Of a stretch of DNA of 64,000 nt, positions 57,165 through 64,000 are shown piece after piece. The stretch is from positions 62,001 through 126,000 of the forward strand of contig JAIXWR010000036.1 of NCBI GenBank assembly GCA_027491155.1. Direction: 5' to 3'. Made by a program: the position numbers and the translations under genes. The DNA is from Verrucomicrobiaceae bacterium (GTDB lineage: Bacteria; Verrucomicrobiota; Verrucomicrobiia; Verrucomicrobiales; Akkermansiaceae). Each line of letters begins with the position of its first letter. The first letter of the stretch is position 1. The notes below the pieces were generated by a model, which saw only the letters and a program-made list of their open reading frames with translations, did not search any database and was not told the DNA's origin.

Positions 57165-58001
57165 TCAGAAGCGCCAGGTGATCCCCGAGCGCACCGAGAA
57201 GTCCGTGGACGCTGCCCCGATGCCCGCGCCGAGACCGAGGCGGACGGTGCATTCGTGGACGGGCGTCCAATAGAGGCCGGCGATGACCTCGTTTTCGCCG
57301 TGCAGATTGAAGTCGCCGATGTTCTCCAGGCCGACGGCCCAGTCGTGGCTCAGGCGCTGGCGGATGCCGATCGCGTAGCCGAAATCCACTTCGCCCGAAC
57401 CGGGGGCGACGCCGATGAGATTCACGACGACCCGGGTGTTCTCGCCAAGCGTCGTGTCGGCGATGAAGCGGAAGTGGAAGTGGTCCTCGGCATGGCGGTG
57501 GATGCCGCCGTGGGAGTGGCCGTGATCGTGGAAATGAACATGGCCGCCGCTGTCGGAACCGGGCGGCGGACCGTCCGGGCCGGGGTCGATGCCGCCTCCG
57601 CCGTCGTCGTGCTGGTGGACGGCACCGGCATGATCATGGGCGGCCGATCCGTCGGCGAAGACATAGCCGGCGCTGAAAGCGAGGGACACCGGGGATTCGC
57701 CGGTCGGAAGCGTCCACTGGAGCTGCGGATGAATCGCCGTGTAATCCCATCCGCCGGGGCCTTCGTCGGCGAGGCGGATGGAGCTGCCGAGCGCGAGTCC
57801 GGGGAGGACGCCGGCCATGAAGCCCGGCTCCAGGCTGAGCTCGTCGGTGTCGCCGCTTTTCGACCACTCGAAGGAGGTGAAAGCGGTGAAGTGGCCGGGC
57901 CGCGGGACGCCGGCATCCAGCGTGACCAGGAAATCCTGGCCGTGATGGGCGCGGGCGATCGCGGGGACGAGCAGCAGCGGGAGCAGGAGCCGGGGATTCA
58001 T
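57165..58001 (-). CDS. Outer-membrane protein with histidine-rich loop
   Basis: 278 residues; signal peptide 1-18, then amphipathic strands and a C-terminal aromatic (GITWRF). Residues about 125-170 are strikingly His/Asp/Gly-rich: 'HDHAGAVHQHDDGGGG' and 'GGHVHFHDHGHSHGG', then 'HRHAEDHFHF'. Such a loop would bind Zn, Ni or Cu and suggests metal uptake or buffering. The barrel call is from strand pattern and C-terminus. It lies 13 bp downstream of the PEP-CTERM gene on the same strand. Confidence 0.75.
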   Translation of the reverse strand: MNPRLLLPLLLVPAIARAHHGQDFLVTLDAGVPRPGHFTAFTSFEWSKSGDTDELSLEPGFMAGVLPGLALGSSIRLADEGPGGWDYTAIHPQLQWTLPTGESPVSLAFSAGYVFADGSAAHDHAGAVHQHDDGGGGIDPGPDGPPPGSDSGGHVHFHDHGHSHGGIHRHAEDHFHFRFIADTTLGENTRVVVNLIGVAPGSGEVDFGYAIGIRQRLSHDWAVGLENIGDFNLHGENEVIAGLYWTPVHECTVRLGLGAGIGAASTDFSVRSGITWRF

Positions 58002-58014
58002 GGGCTTTCGTGTT

Positions 58015-58740
58015 TCAGCGGCGGCGGCGGCCGAGGAAGCCGGCGGCGAGGACGGCGAGCAGGGCGGACGACGGCTCGGGCACGGCGGCGGTGGTGAAGC
58101 TCGCGAGGTAGCCCTGGCGCGGCGGGTTGGTGGCCGACGGGGCATTGCTGCCGAGCACGATGGTGTAATTGCCGGCGGCGAGATCGACGGTGTAGGTGGC
58201 GGAGCTTTCGGTGGTGTTGTCCACCAGGCCGATGAAGCCCAGGTCTTCCGCCCAGTCGATGTTCCCGCGGTTGTTGTAGTCGTGGCTCTCGCCCACGGAG
58301 GGATCGAGGCCGTAGGAAAGGGCCACGGCTTCCGGGATGCTGTCGTTATCCCAGCCCGACCAGAGGGTGAAGGAGGGGAACAGTTGTTCGGTCGGCCGGA
58401 AGCCCGCACCGTTCGGGATGTTCGCGTTGCGTTCGAGGGTGATGGTGAAGCGGCTGGCCTGGGTCAAGGTGACGGCGACCCAGTGCGAGGTGTGGGTCCA
58501 GCCGCGGGTGGGATCGCCGGGGTCGAAAAGTCCCTGGTCTTCCCAGGACCAGGCACCGACGTGGGAGCCGGCGATGTCCGGGGTGACGGCGGAGTCGACG
58601 CCGCCCAGGGTGACATACCACTCGTAGCCGATGCCGCCGGGATTCGGGTCCGGATTGGCGACGTCGTGGAAGCTGATGGTGGCGGCGGAGGCGCTGGCGG
58701 CGAGGATGAGCCCGATGAGGGCAGGTCGTGTTGTTTTCAT
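58015..58740 (-). CDS. PEP-CTERM sorting-domain protein, function unknown
   Basis: 241 residues. Signal peptide 1-19 (MKTTRPALIGLILAASASA). Central beta-sandwich-like domain of the kind seen in many DVUA0089-like PEP-CTERM proteins ('SHWVAVTLTQASRFTITLERN', 'YTVDLAAGNYTIVLGSN'). C-terminal VPEPSSALLAVLAAGFLG then arginines. The gene is followed at 13 bp by the His-rich outer-membrane protein gene, and preceded by the cytochrome/propeller gene on the same strand, so the three may form one operon. Confidence 0.88.
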   Translation of the reverse strand: MKTTRPALIGLILAASASAATISFHDVANPDPNPGGIGYEWYVTLGGVDSAVTPDIAGSHVGAWSWEDQGLFDPGDPTRGWTHTSHWVAVTLTQASRFTITLERNANIPNGAGFRPTEQLFPSFTLWSGWDNDSIPEAVALSYGLDPSVGESHDYNNRGNIDWAEDLGFIGLVDNTTESSATYTVDLAAGNYTIVLGSNAPSATNPPRQGYLASFTTAAVPEPSSALLAVLAAGFLGRRRR

Positions 58741-58767
58741 GGGATGATGTGGTGTTTGGGTTGGTCT

Positions 58768-61374
58768 TCACCAGGTGCGGTGCAGGCGGAAAAAGCGGCG
58801 CTCGGCGGTGCCGGTCGGCCAGTCGAGCCGGAGCGAGCCGCCGTTGGTCTGGGGCGGCGTCGTCCAAGGCACCCAGCGTGCGGAGGGCGATGACGTGGTC
58901 TGCGGGAACCAGTCGTCCATGCCTGCCTGCCATTGGAAGGTGAGGTGGCCGGGTGCCGGCTGGAGTATGGTCCAGGGAAAGGGTTCGTCGTGGTCGCGGA
59001 TGCCGTCGCCATCGCGATCGCCGCCAAACCTCGCCCCGCTGCCTGGGGGCACGCCGAGGAAGGTCAGCGAGTCGCCCGGGGCGAGCAGGTCCAGCAGTGC
59101 GGCGCGCGGGAGGGCGGGCTCCGAACTACGATCACTCTGGTAGTTCGGCGCGACGTAGCGGAAGCGGCGGCCGGATCCGCTGATCCGGCCGCGGACGACG
59201 AGCTCGCAGTTGTTGGCCGTGACCTGGCTCTCGAGCAGGGTGATTTCCGCGAGGGCGGTGGCGGAGTTCCGGCTCAGGCGGTCGACCGTCACGCTGCGGC
59301 CGACGGCGGGCGCGGTGCCGGTGTCGAAGCAGAGGAGGAAGGCGGTGAGGTCGTCGAGCTGGGGGCCGTCCTCGAGGGCATCGAGCTGATAGAAATGAAC
59401 CCGCGGCATTTCGTGGCCGGTGCCGTCGGAGCCGAGGCCGAAGCCGGACAGCGAGATGCCGCCGGGTGTCGGGTTGTAGATGCCGGCGCGCTGGTAAACC
59501 AGCCGCAGCGGCGGGGTTTTCATGTCCTGGGTGCCGTCCACCTCGCGGCGCAGGTCGAGGTTCTGGTCGGTGCCGGCGGGCAGCGGGTGGCAGACGACGC
59601 AGTGGCTTTCGAGGTGGTTGTTGAAGAGGTCGCGGCCGGCCGAGGCGTTGGCCCCGTTGAAGGAGGTCGGCAGGCTGCGGTCCGGATTGCGGTTGGGATT
59701 CGGATGATGCGGGATGCTGTTGAGATAGGCCGCGAGCGCGTTCATGTCGGCGGCGGGGAGCTGGTTGCCGCCCATCAGGTCGCTGAAAGTGGAGTTGAAG
59801 CTCTGGATCGACGGCTTGTCACCGCGCCAGTGGAACTTCGGGGTGACGGCGGCGGGCGGCTGGGTGACGCCGGCGATGTTCGACGCCATGCCGCGCAGGG
59901 TCTGCGTGGTCATGGGGCCTTTCATCGGGTGGAGCTGGCGGTTGCGCAGCGTGAGGTTGTGGGCGGACAGGTTGGCGCCTTGGACGGTAACCATGCTGCC
60001 GCCGGGATCACCGAGGTCCCAGGCGAGGCCGTCGCGGTCGGCGTCGAGATGGCAGGTGGCGCAGGACACGGTGCCGTTTCCGGAAAGCCGCGCGTCGAAA
60101 AGGAAACCGCGGCCGGAGCGGACGACGGGCGGCGTGGGATCCAGGCTGCCGGCGGGGATTTCCGAAAGGATGGCGCGGCTGGCGGTGTCGAGCGTGGTGA
60201 TGCTGTTAGAAACCTTGTTGAGCACGTGGAGGCGGGAGCCGTCGGGCGAGAGGACGAGGCCGCGCGGGCCGCGCATGGCGGTGGAGTTGCCGCCGTTCAC
60301 GCGGACGTCGATGCGGTGGAGGACCGCGCCGGTGGCGGTGTCGATCTCGGCGATGCGGTCGGAATTGAACGCGGCGACCCAGGCGCGGCTGCCGTCCGGG
60401 GTGATCGCGAGGGCGGTCGGCTGGGCGAGGGCGATGGCCTTGGCGGGCTCGTTCGGCAGGATGGCGTGATTGATGCCGGGATTGAGGTCGTGGATCTGCG
60501 GTGCGGGCGTTCCCGACAGCGGCACGCGGGTCAGGCGGTGGCGGGAGAAATCGCCGCGCAGCTCGGGCTCGAAGCGGGTGAGGTTGAGCGATTCGGAGTT
60601 CGCGATCCAGAGGTCGCCGGACTGCGGATGAATCGCGAGGTCGAAGGGATGGGTGCCGGTGCCGCCGAGGTAGCGGAGGATGGCGAGGCTGGAGGTGTCG
60701 ATTTCCGCGACGTCGTGATCGAGCACGGTGAAGCCGATGCGCGGGTCGGTGGCGGGCACGATCAAGGCGGTGCGCGGCGGGTTCGGCAGGCTGTTGTTAG
60801 AGGGTTCCGGCTGCGGGGGCGCGACGTTGCGGGGGAGGATGGTGGTGCCGTTGCCGGAGAAGAGGAAGGCGGCGTAGAGGCGGCTGCCATCGGCGCTGGC
60901 GGCCAGCGCGCGGGGATGGAGGCCGGTGAGCGGGATGCTGCCGAGCGGCTGGCGCGTGGCGGCGTCGAAGACGCGGATCAGGTTGTTTCGCGAGCAGGTG
61001 ACGAAGGCCTTTCCGGCGGCGAAGGTGACGTCGGCCGGTTCGTCGGGGACCGGCAGCGTGTCGATCACGCGGCGGCCCGAAAGCGAGACGATGGAGACCG
61101 AGTCCGAGAGTTCGTTAACGACCCAGAATTCATCGGGCGTGCGGGCTTTCACCGAGACCGGCTCCAGTCCGACGGCGATCTCCGCGACGAGCATCGGCGC
61201 GGGGCGTGCCGGGTTCGTCACGTCGAAGATGGAGAGCGAGGCTTCCGGCGAGTTGACGGCGAGCAGGTGCGCGCCGTCCGGCGTGAGGGCGACGGGATGG
61301 ACGTGGCGGGCTTCGAACTGGGCGCGGGTGACAGCGCAGAGAGAGAGCCACACGAAGACGAGATGACGGAGCAT
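58768..61374 (-). CDS. Beta-propeller fused to di-heme cytochrome c peroxidase-like domain
   Basis: 868 residues; signal peptide 1-18. Residues about 20-440 are a YVTN/YncE-type beta-propeller ('ALTPDGAHLLAVNSPEASLSIFDV', 'IAPDGSRAWVAAFNSDRIAEID'). Residues about 440-680 carry two c-heme sites, CATCH and CVVCH, in a MauG/CcpA-like setting ('DARLSGNGTVSCATCHLDADRDGLAWDLG', 'RDLFNNHLESHCVVCHPLP'). A C-terminal part (about 700-868) is beta-rich. Periplasmic redox enzyme or electron carrier; substrate unknown. Heme attachment would use the ResB-CcsA system at 51211-54475. Confidence 0.88.
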   Translation of the reverse strand: MLRHLVFVWLSLCAVTRAQFEARHVHPVALTPDGAHLLAVNSPEASLSIFDVTNPARPAPMLVAEIAVGLEPVSVKARTPDEFWVVNELSDSVSIVSLSGRRVIDTLPVPDEPADVTFAAGKAFVTCSRNNLIRVFDAATRQPLGSIPLTGLHPRALAASADGSRLYAAFLFSGNGTTILPRNVAPPQPEPSNNSLPNPPRTALIVPATDPRIGFTVLDHDVAEIDTSSLAILRYLGGTGTHPFDLAIHPQSGDLWIANSESLNLTRFEPELRGDFSRHRLTRVPLSGTPAPQIHDLNPGINHAILPNEPAKAIALAQPTALAITPDGSRAWVAAFNSDRIAEIDTATGAVLHRIDVRVNGGNSTAMRGPRGLVLSPDGSRLHVLNKVSNSITTLDTASRAILSEIPAGSLDPTPPVVRSGRGFLFDARLSGNGTVSCATCHLDADRDGLAWDLGDPGGSMVTVQGANLSAHNLTLRNRQLHPMKGPMTTQTLRGMASNIAGVTQPPAAVTPKFHWRGDKPSIQSFNSTFSDLMGGNQLPAADMNALAAYLNSIPHHPNPNRNPDRSLPTSFNGANASAGRDLFNNHLESHCVVCHPLPAGTDQNLDLRREVDGTQDMKTPPLRLVYQRAGIYNPTPGGISLSGFGLGSDGTGHEMPRVHFYQLDALEDGPQLDDLTAFLLCFDTGTAPAVGRSVTVDRLSRNSATALAEITLLESQVTANNCELVVRGRISGSGRRFRYVAPNYQSDRSSEPALPRAALLDLLAPGDSLTFLGVPPGSGARFGGDRDGDGIRDHDEPFPWTILQPAPGHLTFQWQAGMDDWFPQTTSSPSARWVPWTTPPQTNGGSLRLDWPTGTAERRFFRLHRTW

Positions 61375-61590
61375 GAGGGTACGGGATGGGAGACCTGCAA
61401 ACAGGGCAAGGAGACCGCCGGGCACGAGGGCCCGCGGAAGGGAGAGTCGCTCTTCAAGGTGCGACGCGGTTGCCGGACCTGCGGCGGAGATTCCGGGCGC
61501 GGGCGGCACGTCGAGACGGGCCGGCTGCCGGGAATTCACGCGCGATCCTGCCTGCCGGTGGAACCGGAGGTGGGGACGGTCGGACCTCGA

Positions 61591-61998
61591 TCAGGCGAGC
61601 GCTCGCGGAGGCGGCAGCGGCGGACAGGTGCCGCGGGATTCGGCCCGGAGGTCGAGCTCGGGGCGGGCGAGAGCCATCCACTCACGACCACGGGGTGCGG
61701 GGATGTCGATGTATCTCTCGAAAGTGCATTCCTTGAGGACGAGGCCCTGGGTGGAGGTCGGGGTGTTGTCGTCGCCGCGGTTCTGCGATTCCTGTTTCTT
61801 CCCTTCCTCGATCGCTTTGCACATGGAGCAGGGGTGCTCGCCGTCGAAGGTTTTCTTCGCGCCTTCGATCAGGCCGTCCCGTGCGGAGTAGTCGACGATC
61901 ATGTTCGACCAGGCGACCACCTGCATCACGCCCCAGTGGCCGCCGCAGAGATGCAGGCAGCCCAGGACGGCGACGAGGATGCGCACGATGCGGTTCAA
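61591..61998 (-). CDS. Small exported Cys-containing protein, unknown
   Basis: 135 residues. N-terminal signal or membrane segment (MNRIVRILVAVLGCLHLCGG), then 'HWGVMQVVAWSNMIVDYSARDGLIEGAKKTFDGEHPCSMCKAIEEGKKQE' with a CSMC pair that resembles small proteins near metal or cytochrome genes. It lies 216 bp upstream of the propeller/cytochrome gene on the same strand; that gap holds no gene. The following 197 bp up to argH hold a GGGACCG...CGGTCCC hairpin (about 62174-62206) overlapping the argH stop. Confidence 0.68.
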   Translation of the reverse strand: MNRIVRILVAVLGCLHLCGGHWGVMQVVAWSNMIVDYSARDGLIEGAKKTFDGEHPCSMCKAIEEGKKQESQNRGDDNTPTSTQGLVLKECTFERYIDIPAPRGREWMALARPELDLRAESRGTCPPLPPPRALA

Positions 61999-62195
61999 GG
62001 CGGGGGAGGAATGTGATGGATGGGAAGGGTTGTCAAACCGGGAGTCGGGAGGAGGCGTGGTGGCAGTGCTACCGTGAAGGAGCGGCGGATGTCGAGAGAC
62101 CGTTCTGCGGGCCAGGAGGCTCCGCGTTCCCGGTGGTGGGCGATGCGGGGCTCGAAGGTGGGGATGGCATCAAGGGACCGTTCTGCCGACTGAAG

Positions 62196-63551
62196 TCAGC
62201 GGTCCCGGTGGCGCCAGCGCTGGATCTCGGAGCGGACGTTCTCGACGGAAGGAGAGCCCGGGTTGGTGCGGGCGGCGAGGGCTCGCTGGAGGTTGAAGAC
62301 GGTCTTCGCGTCGTCGGTGTAGATCGGGTCGATCTTGGCGAGGTCGAGCTGGTCGAGCGGGACGCCGGACTTCACGGATTCGGCGACGGCTTTGCCGACG
62401 AGTTCGTGGGCGTGGCGGAAGGGGACGCCTTGCTTGACCAGCCAGTCGGCGAGGTCGGTGGCGAGCAGCATCGGGTCGCTGGCGGCGGCGAGGCAGCGCG
62501 GCTCGCGCATCTCCATGGCGGCGATCATCTCGGTGTTGACGGCGAGGATGAGGCGGAGGGTGTCGATGGAGTCGAAGAGCGGCGGCTTGTCTTCCTGGAG
62601 GTCGCGGTTGTAGGTGAGGGGCAGGCCCTTCACGGCGACGAGCAGGTTCATGAGGTTGCCGACGAGGCGGCCGGTCTTGCCGCGGGTGAGTTCGCAGACA
62701 TCGGGGTTCTTCTTCTGCGGCATCAGCGAGGAACCGGTGGTGTGGGCGTCGGAAAAGACGACGAAGCCGAACTCCGCGGTGCACCAGAGGATGAGGTCCT
62801 CGCTGAGGCGGGACAGGTGAACGCCGCAAAGGCCGGTGGCGAAGAGGGTCTCGGCGATGTAGTCGCGGTCGGCGATGGCGTCCATCGAGTTGGTCGTCAC
62901 GCCGTCGAAGCCGAGCTCCGCGGCGATCGCGCGGCGGTCGAGGTTGATGGTGGAGCCGGCGAGCGCGCCGGAGCCGAGCGGCGAGACGTTCAGGCGCTTG
63001 CGGGCATCGGCGAGGCGGCCCTTGTCGCGCTCCAACATCTCGACGTAGGCGAGCAGGTGGTGGCCGACGGTGACCGGTTGGCCGCGCTGGAGGTGGGTGT
63101 AGCCGGGAAGGACGGTGGCGGCGTACTTGTCCGCGCGGTCGAGCAGGGCGGACTGTAGGCCGCCGATGGCTTCGAGCAGGCCGTCGATCTCGGCGCGGCA
63201 GTAGAGGCGGGTGTCGGTGGCGACCTGGTCGTTGCGCGAGCGGGCGGTGTGGAGCTTGGCACCGGCGGGGCCGATGCGCTTGGTCAGCTCGGCCTCGATG
63301 TTCATGTGGATGTCCTCGAGCGAGGTCTTGAACTCGAAGCGGCCGGCTTCGATGTCGGCCTTGATTTCCAACAGGCCGGCCTCGATCGAGGTGAACTCGG
63401 CGTCAGTGAGCAGGCCGGCGTTTTTCTGGGCGCGGGCGTGGGCGATCGAACCGGCGATGTCGTGCGGGAAGAGCCGCCAGTCGTAGCTGATGGATTCACC
63501 GAACTGCTGGACGAGCGAGGAGGTATCTTGGGCGAAGCGGCCTTTCCACAT
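62196..63551 (-). CDS. argH: Argininosuccinate lyase
   Basis: 451 residues. Cleaves argininosuccinate to arginine and fumarate, the last step of arginine synthesis. Signature GSSLMPQKKNPD with the catalytic serine loop; also 'HTARSRNDQVATDTRLYCR' and 'TTNSMDAIADRDYIAET'. N-terminal MWKGRFAQDTSSLVQQFGES is typical, fixing the ATG at 63551. No other arg genes are nearby. Confidence 0.96.
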   Translation of the reverse strand: MWKGRFAQDTSSLVQQFGESISYDWRLFPHDIAGSIAHARAQKNAGLLTDAEFTSIEAGLLEIKADIEAGRFEFKTSLEDIHMNIEAELTKRIGPAGAKLHTARSRNDQVATDTRLYCRAEIDGLLEAIGGLQSALLDRADKYAATVLPGYTHLQRGQPVTVGHHLLAYVEMLERDKGRLADARKRLNVSPLGSGALAGSTINLDRRAIAAELGFDGVTTNSMDAIADRDYIAETLFATGLCGVHLSRLSEDLILWCTAEFGFVVFSDAHTTGSSLMPQKKNPDVCELTRGKTGRLVGNLMNLLVAVKGLPLTYNRDLQEDKPPLFDSIDTLRLILAVNTEMIAAMEMREPRCLAAASDPMLLATDLADWLVKQGVPFRHAHELVGKAVAESVKSGVPLDQLDLAKIDPIYTDDAKTVFNLQRALAARTNPGSPSVENVRSEIQRWRHRDR

Positions 63552-63681
63552 GGGATGACGGGAGATGGAGGATGGTGGATGGAAGATGGTGGATCCGGGA
63601 GGCGGTGCTCCGGCTGGCCTCAGGGATCTTTCGGAACCGTGCGGATGAGAAGGAAAAGATTGGCGGAACGCAGGAGTGGGT

Positions 63682-63720
63682 TCGTTAGCAAAGTGCGGCG
63701 GTCATAGACGGCCGCTACAG
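63682..63720. repeat. Intergenic repeat, GTAGCGGCG family, partial copy 3
   Basis: GTTAGCAAAGTGCGGCGGTC then ATAGACGGCCGCTACAG: one end of the element seen whole at 44596-44728. It lies in the argH-Fur gene intergenic region, which otherwise holds nothing recognisable. Confidence 0.65.
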
Positions 63721-63729
63721 GGTGAAGGC

Positions 63730-64000
63730 TCAGCGCTTCCGCGCCGGCAGGCGTTTGCCGGTGACGCGGGCTTTGATGAGGTTCGGGCAGACGCCTTTGG
63801 TGCGGAGTTGTTCGCAGCAGGCCTCGATCTTGATCGACTGGCGGACCGGGCGGAAGCCGAGGCGGCGGGACAGGCAGTCGTTGAGGAGCTCGAGGTGGGA
63901 GTCCTCGAACTCGACGACCTTGCCGCAGTCGATGCAGACGAGGTGGTTGTGTGTCGGCTTGTCGAGGAAGTTGGGGTCGTAGGTCTTGAGGTCGCCGCCG
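63730..64000 (-). CDS. Fur-family metal-dependent regulator (3' part only)
   Basis: The last about 90 residues of a Fur-family repressor; the N-terminal DNA-binding half is beyond the window edge. Visible: 'HNHLVCIDCGKVVEFED', the metal-site and CxxC segment of the dimerisation domain, then 'GFRPVRQSIKIEACCEQLRTKGVCPNL' with a second cysteine pair. Regulates metal (iron, zinc) or peroxide genes; which cannot be told from this part. It is directed toward argH, which lies 178 bp further on the same strand. Confidence 0.85.
   Translation of the reverse strand, partial: GGDLKTYDPNFLDKPTHNHLVCIDCGKVVEFEDSHLELLNDCLSRRLGFRPVRQSIKIEACCEQLRTKGVCPNLIKARVTGKRLPARKR

Noticed and set aside
58933-62016. 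1027-codon open frame on the plus strand
   Set aside because: Exact antisense of the propeller/cytochrome gene; no domain or start signal.

Overview
The window is GC-rich, densely coded DNA that looks like a Verrucomicrobiota chromosome (Luteolibacter/Haloferula-like; this is an inference from gene content). The clues are two PEP-CTERM proteins, a DUF1549/DUF1553 plus DUF1501 cytochrome/Tat pair, a TTRWS-type ECF sigma factor beside a WD40-bearing Ser/Thr kinase, many secreted carbohydrate-active or beta-helix proteins, and several families of intergenic inverted repeats.

Layout. 1-5179: GH78 rhamnosidase, lysine/alanine-rich basic protein, homoserine dehydrogenase, PEP-CTERM protein. 5183-7047: a translationally coupled pair (plastocyanin-like periplasmic protein, outer-membrane barrel). 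7173-15080: a probable signalling region with a Ser/Thr kinase, an ECF sigma factor, three secreted proteins that share an upstream block of about 60 bp, and a paralog of one of them; one of the three is a caspase-like protein with a LecA-like lectin tail. 15162-19934: rhomboid-like protein, sufS, a bacterial lysyl oxidase, sufE, hpf. 20120-28695: gph, rtcA, rtcB, a small membrane protein, a DUF433/DUF5615 toxin-antitoxin pair, a tandem array of six Y RNAs, rsr (Ro60/TROVE) and the divergent sigma-54 activator rtcR. 28873-31247: ABC exporter. 31302-35398: secreted proteins. 35651-37791: ECF sigma, anti-sigma and fasciclin, resembling SigK-RskA-MPT83. 37925-43384: DUF1549/1553 cytochrome and DUF1501 protein. 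43398-48919: metX, yqgE, MATE transporter, obgE and an inserted vapBC flanked by a copy of the obgE 3' end. 48898-54475: cyclotransferase, psd, lipoprotein, resB-ccsA. 54559-64000: SGNH hydrolase, FG-GAP protein, His-rich barrel, PEP-CTERM, cytochrome/beta-propeller, argH and a partial Fur-family gene.

The most interesting system is the RNA-repair/Ro60 locus. A near-consensus sigma-54 promoter lies just upstream of rsr, and the CARF-domain activator RtcR is encoded divergently. Directly after rsr come six head-to-tail RNAs, each closed by a lower stem, an internal loop with a conserved ATGCC and an upper stem. Between the upper-stem strands, three carry a circularly permuted tRNA (T-arm, then closed acceptor stem, then D-arm), one carries only T-arm plus acceptor, one resembles a permuted class II tRNA-Leu with a long variable arm, and one has only a loop. 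This is YrlA-type tRNA mimicry expanded into a family of different mimics. The ligase rtcB and cyclase rtcA lie further downstream on the same strand, separated from the array by a toxin-antitoxin pair on the other strand.
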